Position numbers and translations under genes: made by a program | NCBI GenBank assembly: GCA_930367215.1 | Contig: OV884056.1 | Coordinates: forward strand, 49,228,308-49,292,307 | Reading direction: 5' to 3' | DNA from: Pollenia angustigena | Lineage: Eukaryota > Arthropoda > Insecta > Diptera > Polleniidae | Length of the DNA: 64,000 nt | The notes under the pieces: model-generated | Databases searched by the model: none | The model's input: the letters and a program-made list of their open reading frames with translations, nothing else | Told to the model about the DNA's origin: nothing | Shown: one piece after another, positions 1-11,055 of the stretch | How positions within the stretch are numbered: position 1 is the first letter of the stretch | How the letters are laid out: each line of letters begins with the position of its first letter

Positions 1-253
1 TTGGCTGTGTGTAATGTAACTTTAACAGAACCACCATTTTCATAGTGGATTTTAAATCTTTAAATGCGATTTTCGAGCGAAATTGAATTCATTGTAACAA
101 TTGAAAATGCATCTACTACGAATATGTGAAAAAACAAAATGTCAAAACTATCATATTGTTGGTGTTGCCACAATTAAAAAACAAAGTTCTGGTTGAAAAC
201 CCCTTTATTTATTCACCATATTTTTCGGCCCTCCTTAAAATATGTTAATTAAC
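1..253. other. unassigned AT-rich sequence
   Basis: No coding potential, repeat or transposon end was recognised here. It precedes the first foldback element and may be intronic or intergenic. Confidence 0.4.
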
Positions 254-519
254 ATATCGTTACCTTAATATAGAAACGCCCTAACTAATGTTGTTCTTAA
301 TTTATAGGAGAAGGAAAAAACTTAATAAAAATTATAGTCTTGAAGTCCAGATTTTTTTTTAAAGCCAGTTTTTTATTAAATTGCTGAGAGAATTTAATAA
401 AAGAAGTGCGTTTAAAAAAAATCGGGGCTACAAGACTATCATTTTTATTAAGTTTTTTCCTTCTCCTGTAAATTAGGAACAACATTAGTTAGGGCTTTTC
501 TATATTAAAGTAACGATAT
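254..519. mobile_element. foldback MITE with ~110-nt inverted arms
   Basis: The left end (ATATCGTTACCTTAATATAG) reappears in reverse complement at 500-519 with one mismatch near the end. The match continues inward for roughly 110 nt on each side with few mismatches, around a loop of about 40 nt. The short open frame across it is a by-product of the palindrome. The terminal motif ATATCGTYACCTTAA also ends the element at 37149-37508, and single copies of it occur near 2727-2736 and 59030-59040, so this is a family. No transposase is encoded. Confidence 0.75.
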
Positions 520-1383
520 ATACTTTCAGGAGCTGACTAAAGATAATAAACCATATAATTCCAAAGATTAATTATAAAAACTTAAATATCATTAATCACT
601 CCTATTTTATTATACGCCGACAGATGAGCATAATGAAATTTTACACTGTATGTATTTTGAAATACTAAAAACTAATTAAAAGCGTTGCCTACTAAGGGAC
701 TTTACGCATCAATTGTTAAGTCCAAAATCCCTTTAAATACATATGTAAATAATGTTTTGCCCTAATAAATATTTTAATGATTTTGTTTCAATTTATCCGA
801 GAAGTAGCTGTGTTTTATGTTATCTAACACGTTGGGCTTATTTCATAATATGTACAACAATTTCGGTAGAATGCAAAAACATTGTCTACATTCAGGGATT
901 TAAGTTAATAGTTATAAATTTAGCTTGATATATTGTTGTAAAATTTCAAACAAAAATATATTTATGTCAAAGTTAATATATGTTATCTTTCTCTTTATCT
1001 GTTGTGGTTCTTTCTGTAGTACTTTGAGACATAAGTACCGTCACACTCATTAATTAGATATCGATTAAACCGTATTGATAAAAACTTATTTGGAATTTAA
1101 TGTTTGTTGTTGTTAATAAAAACACTTGGTATCCTTACTGTAGGAAGTTTTAATTAAAAAATCAATTTTAACAGCCGTATTTATAAAAAATTAAAATAGA
1201 TTTGAAATGTATTTTAAGAAAAATTTGTATGAAAATTTTGCCAAAAAATACATTTTAAACTTGTTTTATTTTTTATGAATATGGCAGTAAATATTCAGTG
1301 ACGTTACAGATTTTAAGTAACCTGTATTGCTAAATTTGCCTCATATGCATATCAAAAAAAGGTTGAACTTTTACTAAACCTTA
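520..1383. other. unassigned AT-rich sequence
   Basis: No gene, repeat end or RNA recognised. Composition resembles the rest of the window. Confidence 0.4.
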
Positions 1384-1776
1384 ATAGGCTTTTTACACTT
1401 GCTCACATCTTTCATCTTATCGCAAAGATGATAACATCTTCCCATAAGAATTGTAAAGGGCTTAAACTCAACATCTTTCTTCATCTTTAAAAGATGTTCC
1501 TATCTCATGTTGTTTCCTTCAACATCTTTCGATTATTTTAGTGTCATCACTAGAAAAAACAAATAATTTTCTAAAAAGTATATACCATCACTAGAAAAAA
1601 ATACAAAAGAGCAGGATAGCAATATCATTTATTTTGTTTTTGTTCGCTCTTACACGTGAAAATAAATCTTTTTATGATGAAAGATGAAAGACGTTACAAA
1701 TGTAAACAAGTTTTGTTTTCATTTTTAACATCTTCCACGCTTTCCTCTAAGATGTGCTCAAGTGTAAAAAGACTAT
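1384..1776. mobile_element. MITE with ~28-nt terminal inverted repeats
   Basis: The left end (ATAGGCTTTTTACACTTG then CTCACATCTT) matches the reverse complement of the right end at about 1749-1776 (ATAGTCTTTTTACACTTG then AGCACATCTT). The interior is rich in the words CATCTTTC and AAGATG in both orientations, a palindromic layout typical of non-autonomous DNA transposons. There is no coding sequence, and the target duplication is not clear. Confidence 0.65.
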
Positions 1777-2334
1777 AAGGCACAAAAAAGATATGTTTGG
1801 ACGTAACCATATTCTTAGAGTAACATATACTATGGTTGGATTTTAACAATGTTAGGGCTAAAAAATCTAACCAACATATCTATAAATCAATAAACGCATA
1901 ACATTGGGCGTTTAAACTACCAATACAGACCATATAAACTTGATAAGATTTATCGTAGTTATTTTTTAACAACATATAATCGGTGTGACCACTACTAAAA
2001 AAAATTGGATGCTAAATGGGGATTAAAACAATGCTAAAAATGCTAAAAATAAAATTTGAAAATGCTAAAAAAAATGCTAAATTTTCTTAAATGATTGCAT
2101 CATTTTAATGAATGAATTATACATTAATTTACCTGAAAATATTATATTTCTTTAAAATAAAATGAAGTTTATATACTAAAACATTTTACAATTTAGTAGT
2201 TTGACAAAAGTTAGCGATTTTTTAACCAAAAAAACAAAAGGACCTATCCACAAAAAATGACATGACAAACGCTTAAAGCCCTAACCTACAGTTTGCAAAA
2301 TATGTAACATTGTCAACTGTCAAAAAAACTGTTA

Positions 2335-2600
2335 AGGTGCAACCATAATGTGCTTAAGTTGGCTAAAGCAAATGTGAGAATACATGTAAATCATATGAGG
2401 CAAACTATATTGAACTTAAAGACCATTTTTGTTAAGTTTTATGAAACTGGCATTTGCTTAAGCAAAGTGCGAAACTGATTGCACATTCCGTACGGAATCA
2501 AATGTTTTTTGATTTTGTTTTCTTTCTAATACTTTTGAGAGACTTTTTGTTAATTTTTGACAGTAGGTTAAGCAAAGCTATGCATATTATGGTTGGGCCT
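2335..2600. mobile_element. Harbinger-like MITE, copy 1
   Basis: The terminal repeats are AGGTGCAACCATAATGTGC on the left and, as reverse complement, AGGCCCAACCATAATATGC on the right. The 3-bp TTA is present on both sides (2332-2334, 2601-2603). A TWA 3-bp duplication suggests the PIF/Harbinger superfamily. A diverged second copy lies at 33422-33665; the shared interior includes AATACATGTAAATCATATG. It is non-coding. Confidence 0.7.
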
Positions 2601-2743
2601 TTAGGTTTAACAAGAAAAGTAGAAGACAAATAAATTATAAACAGTTTAAGGCGATTAATAAATTTATTATTTTAAATATTTTTTTGTAAAATTTTCAAAA
2701 TGTTAGATAGGGTTTTTTGCGTTTTAGGTAACGATAAACATAC

Positions 2744-2995
2744 ATATCTGTGGCAATAAATAATAATGGCTTAAGTCGAAAGTTCGTGTTTTGAGATATT
2801 AAGGGTTTTGTCTAACATGAATTGTGTGTTGTATTGTGAAAGTTAAAATATTAATGCGTATAGTTTTATTAATAATGACATTTTATACTTGAAATTTAGC
2901 TGCGTCATAGATCTTGAAGAAGGTAATAAGAATATGTAATAAAATTAAAAAAACTTAAGTCAACTTAAGGCATTATTATTTATTGCCACAGATAT
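2744..2995. mobile_element. small palindromic MITE
   Basis: ATATCTGTGGCAATAAATAA at the left end is matched in reverse complement at 2976-2995, and the pairing continues into the CTTAAG words. It lies inside the outer hAT at 1981-4795. The interior has no coding potential. Confidence 0.65.
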
Positions 2996-3836
2996 ATATT
3001 ATTAAATACAAAATATAAGTAAAAACAAAAATTATCAGTAAGTTTAATTACACATTAAACACACCATTATATGAATAGTTTTCCTTAATTTCCAAAGTGT
3101 TGGTCAAAATACCATTAGAATATGACCTGTTTACATCATATTCTAAACACCTTTCCAATATTCAATAGTTGAACTTTGGTTCATCAATTCGTATGCATTC
3201 AGCTTTTGCCATTGCCGTTCTAAAACCGTTATTTCTTCTGTAGTAAAATCTACCATTTCTGCTTTAATTTTTTTTTTGGTGTTTACAGGGTTGCTATTAT
3301 TATACATTTGTATAGACGTATAAATTACAAAATACAATTATAGATATTGACAGAAGTTATAAGTCATAGTGTGAAATAGCAATATATAAAATTTTTAAGA
3401 CTAAAAAATGCTAAAAAAATTTTCAAAAATGCTGAAAATAATGCTAAATGCTATTTCAAAGCTGCTAAATCTAAATAAATAATGCTAAATTTAGCAGTGA
3501 AAATGCTAAAAGGGTCACACTTAGAGTTGTCAATTATTCGCCTTTCAACTTTGTTCGAATAATTCAAATAATTGTTTTTGTTCGTTCGATCAAACGATTA
3601 AATCTAAAAAATTATTCGATTAATCGATGAGAATAACGAATAAAAAATATTATTATTATTATTATATTCCATTCCATTAATCTACAACTATCTTCTTTAT
3701 TTGTATGATTGCTTGTCAAATATTTGTTTAATAAGAACATAAAATACATTTTTGAAATACTATGAGTACTTAACAAGGTTTAATTACAATCAGGGCTATG
3801 GCTACAATATTTTTTAACTCTTTTACATTTTTTTTA

Positions 3837-4615
3837 AAGGGTGGTCCAACTATAATGCACGATGTTAATTGTGAGTCGCACTTTATTTTCAATTTTTTTG
3901 ACAACCTTAATTTGACATGTCTCTGTTTTAGTGTTTGACAAATTCAACCATGGAAAGGTACGCAATTGAGCAGCGCGTTATGATTGTTGAAGCCTTTTAC
4001 GAAAATGGGCGTTCAAATCCAAATGCATTTCGGCCACTTCGTGGTTTTATTGGTCAGCATAATCGACTAAATGTGTCCACAATCGGGAGAATTGTGCGTT
4101 AATTTCAGCAAACCGGGTTTGTAGGAAATGTGAAAACAGCTGTGCATGCTCGCGCAGCTCGTTGATGGGCTGGTGGCGTCATCGGGCCGCATATCTTCGA
4201 CAATGGTGTTCGGTATCACGACATGTCAACGGACTTCTTGTAGCCAGAAATAGAGGATATGAACATGGAGGATATGTGGTTCCAACTCTTTTGCGCTCTT
4301 TTGGCTCTTTTGCGTGACAAATTCAATGGTCGTGTTAAATGAAAAATTGTACGTCAATAAGCCAAGAACAATTCAAGAGCTAAAGGATAAGATAATTCAG
4401 CACATTATCGATATAGAACCTTAATTTTGTCTCAGAATCATTGAAAATATGGGCCATCGAAAAGCGGTATGCCACTGTAGCCGTGGCGAGCATTTGGCCG
4501 ATATTTTGTTTCAAACATAGTTATCATAGATCTTTCTATAACAATAAAAAATATTCTCTGAAAACTTAATGTTTCATTTACAATTAACATCATGCGTTTT
4601 GGTTAGACCGCCCTT
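3837..4615 (+). mobile_element. mariner (DD41D-type) copy A1
   Basis: The terminal repeats begin AAGGGTGGTCCAACTATAAT on the left and end in the matching inverse (GGTTAGACCGCCCTT) on the right. A TA duplication flanks them (3835-3836, 4616-4617). Two further copies of the same family lie at 27123-28129 and 43754-44534. At 779 bp it is well short of a typical 1.2-1.3 kb mariner, so it is internally deleted. Confidence 0.85.
3950..4520 (+). pseudogene. mariner transposase remnant (copy A1)
   Basis: The reading frame opens at an ATG and starts MERYAIEQRVMIVEAFYENG, the helix-turn-helix start typical of a mariner subgroup. It stops after 50 codons at 4100. A deletion then removes the region up to the first catalytic aspartate. 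Sequence resumes with the WAGGVIGPHIF block at about 4166 and then an MWFQ block, where the second catalytic aspartate should follow but is lost. Several in-frame stops and shifts follow. The protein would bind the terminal repeats and cut and paste the element; this copy cannot. Confidence 0.8.
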
Positions 4616-4803
4616 TATAAAACCATTAAAAACGTATCAGAATAAATCAAATTCTTGTTCGATTAATCGACATTAATTAATCGATTTATTCGTTATTCGA
4701 AAATCGCCATTTTAAAATTAATCGAGTAAGAGTTTGGTTTTGTTTGATCGATTAATCGAATTATTCTTAATCGGCTGACAACTCTAGTCACACTGCATAT
4801 AAT

Positions 4804-5012
4804 ACATGGGACACTTATTTAAAGTTGTTGAGTTTCAACTACATATAAATTAAAGTTAAGTTCAACTAAACCAGCGCTTAAACCATTATTGTTTTATTAG
4901 CCATTAATGTAAGAAACAAAATTTTATTAATCGTAAAAAAAAGTTAAAACAACAAAAGTTTGTTTATTGCCATTGCGCGGACCGTAATATATTTCTTTTA
5001 ACCACACTTTAA
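4804..5012. other. unassigned AT-rich sequence
   Basis: No feature recognised between the outer hAT and the next MITE. Confidence 0.4.
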
Positions 5013-5519
5013 GCCTAGTACTCTGTTAAAATTTTTGAAAAATGTTGAGCAACGTTTATTATTTCACACAAAAATTTTGACATGTATCGATGTTACCTAT
5101 CATGCGAGTTTGTACAATTTGCCGATTTTATTCCTGCAAAGTATGTGACATTTTTTGCGTATGTAAACAAACCCCACATGTATTTTACTAAAAATAATTT
5201 TTTTTAATAAAAAACTTAATAAAAATGAAAGTAAATATGGATAAAAAGAACTGTTACCGGTTGTGTTATATTAAGTTTTAATTTCTTATTAAATAATCAG
5301 TTCAACCTTTTTTGCCTTTGTTTAAAATTCCAAGTGAAATAAGTGCAGATTACTTTATTCCGCAGTTGTAAAAAAATGTTGCCAGAAACATTTCGGAACT
5401 TTTTCACAAAATGAACAGAGTACAACTCTATCAACATTATTTCATAGATATTTCGCACAAGTTTTTTTCATATGCGTTTTGATAGCATTTCACGTGAAAT
5501 TTTGAACAGAGTACCAGGC
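5013..5519. mobile_element. MITE flanked by TTTAA
   Basis: The ends GCCTAGTACTCTGTTAAAAT and, as reverse complement, GCCTGGTACTCTGTTCAAAA form terminal repeats. TTTAA stands directly outside each end (5008-5012, 5520-5524). The interior is AT-rich and non-coding. Superfamily is unclear: TTTAA could be a 5-bp duplication or a TTAA-like or TWA target with an extra base. Confidence 0.65.
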
Positions 5520-5951
5520 TTTAACCATGTTTTTCTCTGCGTGTAGCTGTCACTTGCCTTAAGTTAAAATATTTAGGGCATTTAGAAAGATAATAATTCA
5601 ATTAGAAACAAAGCCAACTCAAACATAATTAAAATCTATTTTTAGTTATTTATAGTAGAACACATATTGTCTATATATAAAAATCATAGCATGCTTTTAG
5701 TTGTTAATTGATTTTAAAGTTAATTGATTAATGTTAAATTGACCACAGGCAAAATATTCTTTGCGAAGTCTTGGGTTGGTGGAAGAGAACGGAAAGAAGA
5801 ATTTGATGTAGCCGCAAAGTTGCTCTGCTCTTCATTTATCTATTATTGTATTAGGTTGCATGTTTAGTTTGACCAACAACAACAAAAGAAATCTTAATTT
5901 CGCCAAATCAAACTTTGCGTAGGCAGGAGTAAATAAAGTTAATAAGAAAAT

Positions 5952-6500
5952 GTGTCGTCCTGTATGTCTATAGTTCGTGGAAAATTTCAGAAGCAACCAC
6001 TACTCAATGAAAACCTTAAAGTTAAGCGCCTTCAATTGACAAAGAATACAATGACGTGGTCAAAACGGTGGTTCAAAGTTGTATTTTCTGAAAGAAAAAG
6101 TTTAATATCGATGGGCAAGATAAATTCATCTTTTATTTTCAACAAGTACAGGGAATAGAAAGCGGAGTTATGCGATAGCTTGCCATTTCCAACTATGGCA
6201 CTATCGAATTGGGAAAAATAACTGGAACATCCTACAAAAGGATTTTAGAAGGCGTGTTTCCACAGTTTAAAAACTTATTTGGATGCATACTGAGGAGCGA
6301 TCGACAAGACAATGCTCTATATTCCACACTGCCATAGCTAAAAATTAGTGGATTCGTAAGTGAGAAGTAGAATTTTAAAATTGGCCTGCATATTCTCCGG
6401 ATGTTTACTTAAAAAAAAAGTCTAAGGATGGCATGTTAGAAAAGAATATGACGGTGGAAAGAAATTTGAAGAATTCAATATCTCTAAATTATACATATCG
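5952..6500 (+). pseudogene. Tc1-like transposase relic
   Basis: A 68-codon stretch contains LKVKRLQLTKNTMTWSKRWF followed by KVVFSERKSL. This matches the Tc1 pattern of an LxFAxxHxxWxxxxWxxVIFSDEKxF block, with the first catalytic aspartate of the SDE box changed to glutamate (SER). After a stop at 6156-6158 and frame changes, RQDNALYSTLP (about 6309, normally QDNAPIHTA) and NWPAYSPD (about 6381) remain, the second and third catalytic blocks. The terminal LNPIEN-type residues are lost. No N-terminal DNA-binding half and no clear terminal repeats were found, so this is an old fragment. The family match is from recognised motifs, not a search. Confidence 0.75.
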
Positions 6501-6853
6501 GTCCTTTATTGCAACATAGTCGTATTTAAAAAAAAAAAACTTGGCAAAATGTGATTAAAGTTTTCAAAATGTACCTTTTTATACAGATTCAATAAAATAT
6601 ATTTTGCTATAACTGCGGTTCAGTTTGAGGTAAAAAACTGATTTTTGTTTTACGTATAGAGAAGGTATGAAGGAGCGGTTTTGCTTAAATAACTTAAAAT
6701 TTTTAATTTTTCGAGATATGACTATGTTGAAATAAAGGAACGATATAGGCCGTGTGAAAGTATTAAAATTTTCTTTCACATAGTCTGAGTTTATTGGTGA
6801 GAGGAAAATTGGACATGATATTTTTCTCTCCCCTCTCACTGAATAACCCAGAA

Positions 6854-8074
6854 CAGCGTTACCGTTGTGATACTAAAGTATCAATTTGACCCTTTTTCGA
6901 CGGTCTTGATACCATTTATGACCCTTTTTTTAAATTATACTTTTGTATCATTTTCACCTATTTTGTGACACTTTTTGACCCTTTTTTGGAAATAGCACTC
7001 ACATTTTGTTTTTTGTCAACAACGCTGGACGTTAGTGCTCAAAAATGTTTTCGAAATAAGCGGAGATGGAGAAATGGACTTCAAGTGAAGATTTAATACC
7101 AAAATATAGAACGCAAATTCCAAAAAACCAGTTAGTATTCGTAAATAGATTTGTGTTAAGAGATTTTGTACGACTTCTAAATTAGATTTTCGATAGTAAA
7201 GTACAAATTAAAGTACGATTTCCCTTATAGCAAAAATAACTCATATACATATTTGTTAAGTTTTATTTATTGAATAACTTGTGGTGATTTTTTTTTCAAA
7301 AACAATGTGACATTTTATTTAAAAAATGCAATTAGGTGTTCGTTTCTTATAAATGTTTTGCTCTCTTATAGAGTAGCAAGTTTTATGCTAAAAACTTCAT
7401 CCTTAATAATGTCATAAGGCATTGAACTTTTTGCCCCCTTTAAAATCGACAATATTAAGAGTGCCCTGTAAAAAAGGTGACATCGGTTTATGTATGGGAC
7501 CATTTTTAAAACGGCGAGGATTGCCTCAAAGAGCAAGAAAGCTTCGCAAAAATTTAGAAACTCGAAAAATTTTGCAAAAATAGCGCCATTAAATTGATTA
7601 AAAATCCCTAAAACTAACAGGAATGAAAAAAATTCAGTAAAAATTGCTGAAATTCACAAATATTTGGTAACAGCGGTAAGCTTTAAAGAATCACAAAGCT
7701 TGCAGGAAAAAATTCGCCAACGATTGCAAAATTGGAAACAAAGCCAAAAACTTATTTTAAATCGCTAAATAGGTAAAAAAAATTTTCGGAATATAACATA
7801 AAAAGTATTAAAAAAAATTTGCTATAATCATGAAGAACATACTTTTGGTCAAGTGTTAAAAACAGGAAAGGGCGTTCCATAAACAAATTAAGTTTTTTAA
7901 GCACTGCCTACCTGAAATAAATATTTTTTGTTTGTTTATAAAAAAACTTGGTCTGGGAAATAATGCTTTTAAAAATGTTGACCCTTTTTTTATTGAAATA
8001 CCCTTTTTTTGACCCCTTTTTCTGGAAAATCCCCTTTTTGTGACCCTTTTCGAAATTTTCCAACGGTAACCCTG
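6854..8074. mobile_element. hAT non-autonomous element with GACCCTTTTT repeats
   Basis: The terminal repeats are CAGCGTTACCGTTGTGATAC and, as reverse complement on the right, CAGGGTTACCGTTGGAAAAT. A perfect 8-bp duplication ACCCAGAA flanks them (6846-6853, 8075-8082). Both subterminal zones carry repeated GACCCTTTTT words. The middle (7530-7860) resembles the 337-bp tandem unit at 58400-58975 (shared words such as CCCTAAAACTA and GGAATG). Open frames through it are low-complexity shadows. Confidence 0.85.
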
Positions 8075-8082
8075 ACCCAGAA

Positions 8083-8522
8083 TTTCTAAAAGAAAACTTT
8101 TATAGTGTGAGTCCAGACATAGAATCACTTAACTGCTCAATGCTTGTTAAACGGTTTTTTTTTTAAATTTTTAATAATTTAATAAGTATCAATTACAAAA
8201 TGTTGGCATTTTTCTATTACAGTGGAATGAATCTCTTATGATGGGACACCGAAGTCGTGTCCGTTAACAGAGATTACACTATATTATTAAAATTTATACT
8301 TGGTGCAACAATTGATACGTCTTTTCTGCTGCTCTTAAATCAGAATTTTCGAAACTTAAATCTGCATTCATTACTCCAACCAAAGTTAATTTAGGAAAAT
8401 TGTGCCCTTTAGCAAAGAAGAAAATTTTATTTATTTTAGATAAGCAAAAAACAATTTTTTTAAAACAATAATCACAAATCACGTACTCTACACTGAAAAA
8501 ATTTTCTTCACAGATCCAATGA
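8083..8522. other. unassigned sequence
   Basis: AT-rich, without recognised coding or repeat signals. Confidence 0.35.
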
Positions 8523-8728
8523 AATTTACATTAAAATTCACTCTATGTAATCCTTCAAGGGATTAATGAAATGTTTCATAAAATCAATGAAAATTTTGCA
8601 TTAGTTTAATGACAAATGGTTATTTTTTCAATGAGGATTCATAAAATCAATGAAAATTTTGTCATTGATTTTATTAATCCTTCATTAATTCAATGACGGG
8701 TTACATAGGTTGAATTTTAATGTAAATT
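8523..8728. mobile_element. palindromic MITE
   Basis: AATTTACATTAAAATTCA at the left end is matched by TGAATTTTAATGTAAATT at the right end, and the flanking CTATGTAA / TTACATAG words also pair. The interior repeats AAAATCAATGAAAATTTTG, so much of the element can fold on itself. Non-coding. Confidence 0.7.
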
Positions 8729-9503
8729 AGTGTATTATATCTGGGTAATTCTATGTCTAATACGACCAAGAGTGGGACACGACCCTTTTTGATTTTAATG
8801 AAATTTGGTGAGAAGGTTCCTTTTATCTTATAAGGAACATATCGACCCATTTGCGCGAAATGATCGTATATGCCAATTGTTTTGAAATTGAGTTTTTGAT
8901 GCAATCTTGTTCTACAATTAATGATACGTCGCCTGACAAAATATTGTAGGCGAATTCCAATTCGTTGCTCCAAAAAGTGAATGTATATTTTCATATTTAT
9001 ATTGCAAGTGATAGCAGAGAAAAGTATAAAAATGGCTCTCCTGTAAAATTTGGTTTTTGTAACATACGATAATTTCGCGCAAAGGGGTCGATATATGAAC
9101 GAAAAAAAATTAAAAAAATTTTTTTTCAAAAGTTATGTCATATTAAAAATGTCATAATTTCGCTGAATTGGCCAAGTTTTGAGCTTTTTTTTTTCAATAT
9201 CTCGAAAGCTACTTGACATACGAAGATGATTTTAATGTCATTTTAAACAGAATACTTGGGGCTATAAACCATATTCCAGACAACTTGTGTAATATCAATT
9301 TTCAAATCACACTATTCGATACTTTTTTGATGCCAATTTAAAGTAAAATATCTATATTTTATAATAATATCATTTTTTTTAGACGTAAGCTTAAATATAA
9401 ATTTTTTGTGCACTTCGAAGCATTAAGATTCAAAGATTTGGTGCGAATAGAAAATTCATTGCATGTTGCACCCGTCATGGCTTAAAGAGCAAATTTCTTA
9501 TTA

Positions 9504-10743
9504 CAGTCAACTCGCGATAACGTGAACTAATTTTTACCATGGCGTTTCACGTTTTCGAGTTTGTTCACGTTATCGAATGCCAAGATTTAAAAAAAATAAC
9601 ACCCCTGTTTTCAAATAAATAGATAAACAAGTATTTTAAAAAACATATTTTATTCATTTTTTATAACAAAAAATATATGTATACGCAATAATTCAGTTGA
9701 CGTTGCATATGATACATTAAAAAATTAATTTCTTATGAATTGTACCATAAAAAAAATAAACATAAAATAAACAAAAACGCATAGAAAGATTTTTTTGTTT
9801 AAGGAATGTTTATAAGGGATAAAAAATTTCTCAGGAAAAAATCGGTCATCTTTTTTTAAAAGTAGTTTTGTTTGATCATGTTTAACAAAGCTTTTTTTCA
9901 GCACTTTTCTCCAATGATGGAAAGTATGGGTTACCTGCTGCTTCCATTACAAGCTGCTTTGCACATAAAGAGAGTTCCTCCATTTTTTATCTTAACTTTT
10001 CTTTAAACGGGTCAACAAGTTGTGGCTGATCAAAAAGCAATAAACTTCTGCTCAATTTTTAAAAGCCAGCTTCGCCGGCACGAAAACCACAATAACTCTC
10101 TTTAATTTGTTGATGGATTTCTAAAGCACTTGCTTTTAGCATTAGTCCGCTTACCGGTTATTTTTTATTTCGCATGCTAAGAAACCATTTGTAAAGAATT
10201 TTTTCCATTTTCGGAAGCTGAGAAGAACGTAATGTTTTATGCTTTCCGGTACCATAAACAGTTTTCTTTACACGATTTGTTATTTCCTATTTTTTCTACT
10301 TAATGGAACAAACGGTTGATTTAGCAACACCATATTTTCTAGCCAAGCCACTGCCACTATAACGTTTTTGCAATTATTCAAAAATATTTATTTTATCTTT
10401 CAAAATTAACACTTTCGGTTTTTTTAATGACATTTTTCACTTTCACAAATAACACGAATAACGTATCGATGTTAAAAACAGCTAACATGTCAGCGTATAC
10501 ATACATGGATACAATTAAGAAAAAAGAACGCTGTGACATAAACCAATAAGTGAACTCAATTCGGAGATTTTCAAATTAAAAAAATAAACTTTTTAAAAAG
10601 TAAACAAAAATAAAAAAAATGTGTTCACGTTTTAGAGCTTCCAGATTTTGTTCACGTTTTAGAATAGTCTGTGTGAAAAAAAATTTGTTCACGTTTCTGA
10701 GACGTTCACCCTTTTGAGTGTTCACGTTTTCGCGAGTTCACTG
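9504..10743 (-). mobile_element. pogo/Tigger-like transposon
   Basis: The ends are CAGTCAACTCGCGATAACGT and, as reverse complement, CAGTGAACTCGCGAAAACGT, each next to a TA (9502-9503, 10744-10745). CAGT ends with TA duplication are typical of pogo elements. The words GTTCACGTTTT and TTCACGTTAT recur inside both ends. At 1240 bp it is shorter than a full pogo element of about 2 kb. Confidence 0.85.
9930..10433 (-). pseudogene. pogo-like transposase N-terminal relic
   Basis: On the minus strand an ATG at 10433 opens a frame reading MSLKKPKVLILKDKINIFE. After one stop it continues with SGSGLARKYGVAKSTVCSIK, a CENP-B/pogo helix-turn-helix, and then, through more stops, LYKWFLSMRNKK and PVSGLMLKASALEIHQQIKE, the second DNA-binding helix domain. 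Stops interrupt it repeatedly. The DDE catalytic half is absent. The intact protein binds terminal repeats and moves the element; this one is dead. Confidence 0.75.
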
Positions 10744-11055
10744 TATTGGATTATATTTCTATACGATGTTTGATTTGATAATCATCGTCTTATATGTCAT
10801 CTTTCACAATAAAAAAGAATAATAGAATAAAAGTTTAAAAATTAACAGAGTTTTGTGTTTTTGTAGTATGATCTTATGAAAGTTGGCCAATTTGGTTGCA
10901 CCCGTCATGCACTTTAAAGCTCTCTCAGGGGTATTTGATCGTTTCATATAAATTCTTGTAAATGGATAACAATAGTATATAAAAAAATGTTACTTTCTAT
11001 TAGTAATAGACGTTTAAAGCGTCTAAATGTTCCACCCGTCAGAATAGAATCGCCC

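Larger units (their letters stand above)
3532..4786. mobile_element. inner hAT element, split by a mariner
   Basis: The ends are TAGAGTTGTCAATTATTCG and, as reverse complement on the right, TAGAGTTGTCAGCCGATTAAG-like sequence. The flanks are a perfect 8-bp duplication GTCACACT (3524-3531 and 4787-4794). The subterminal sequence is rich in ATTAATCGA and ATTCGATT in both orientations. A TA-flanked mariner copy occupies 3837-4615; removing it leaves a palindromic MITE of about 470 bp. Confidence 0.85.
1981..4795. mobile_element. outer hAT-type non-autonomous element carrying nested insertions
   Basis: The ends are CGGTGTGACC on the left and, on the right, the reverse complement CAGTGTGACCC. The flanks are an exact 8-bp direct repeat CATATAAT at 1973-1980 and 4796-4803. 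An 8-bp duplication is the hallmark of hAT transposons (established knowledge). Subterminal regions hold many copies of ATGCTAAA, at about 2009-2080 and 3405-3515. Inside lie a TTA-flanked MITE (2335-2600), a palindromic MITE (2744-2995) and a younger hAT (3532-4786) that landed in the outer element's own right terminal repeat. No hAT transposase is visible. Confidence 0.8.
8743..11055. mobile_element. possible large relic split by a pogo element
   Basis: The left limit GGGTAATTCTATGTCT and the reverse complement of the right limit GGGCGATTCTATTCTG look like diverged terminal repeats. The word GTTGCACCCGTCATG occurs at about 9464 and 10896, with a variant CCACCCGTCAGAATAG near 11030, which ties the two halves together. 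The pogo-like element 9504-10743 lies between them. No clean target duplication and no intact gene is seen, so the outer boundary is inference. Confidence 0.35.

Noticed and set aside
8701..9129. 142-codon minus-strand open frame, longest unbroken after the mariner frame
   Set aside because: It starts inside a palindromic MITE, has a K/F/I-rich composition and no recognisable motif; a chance frame in repeat DNA.
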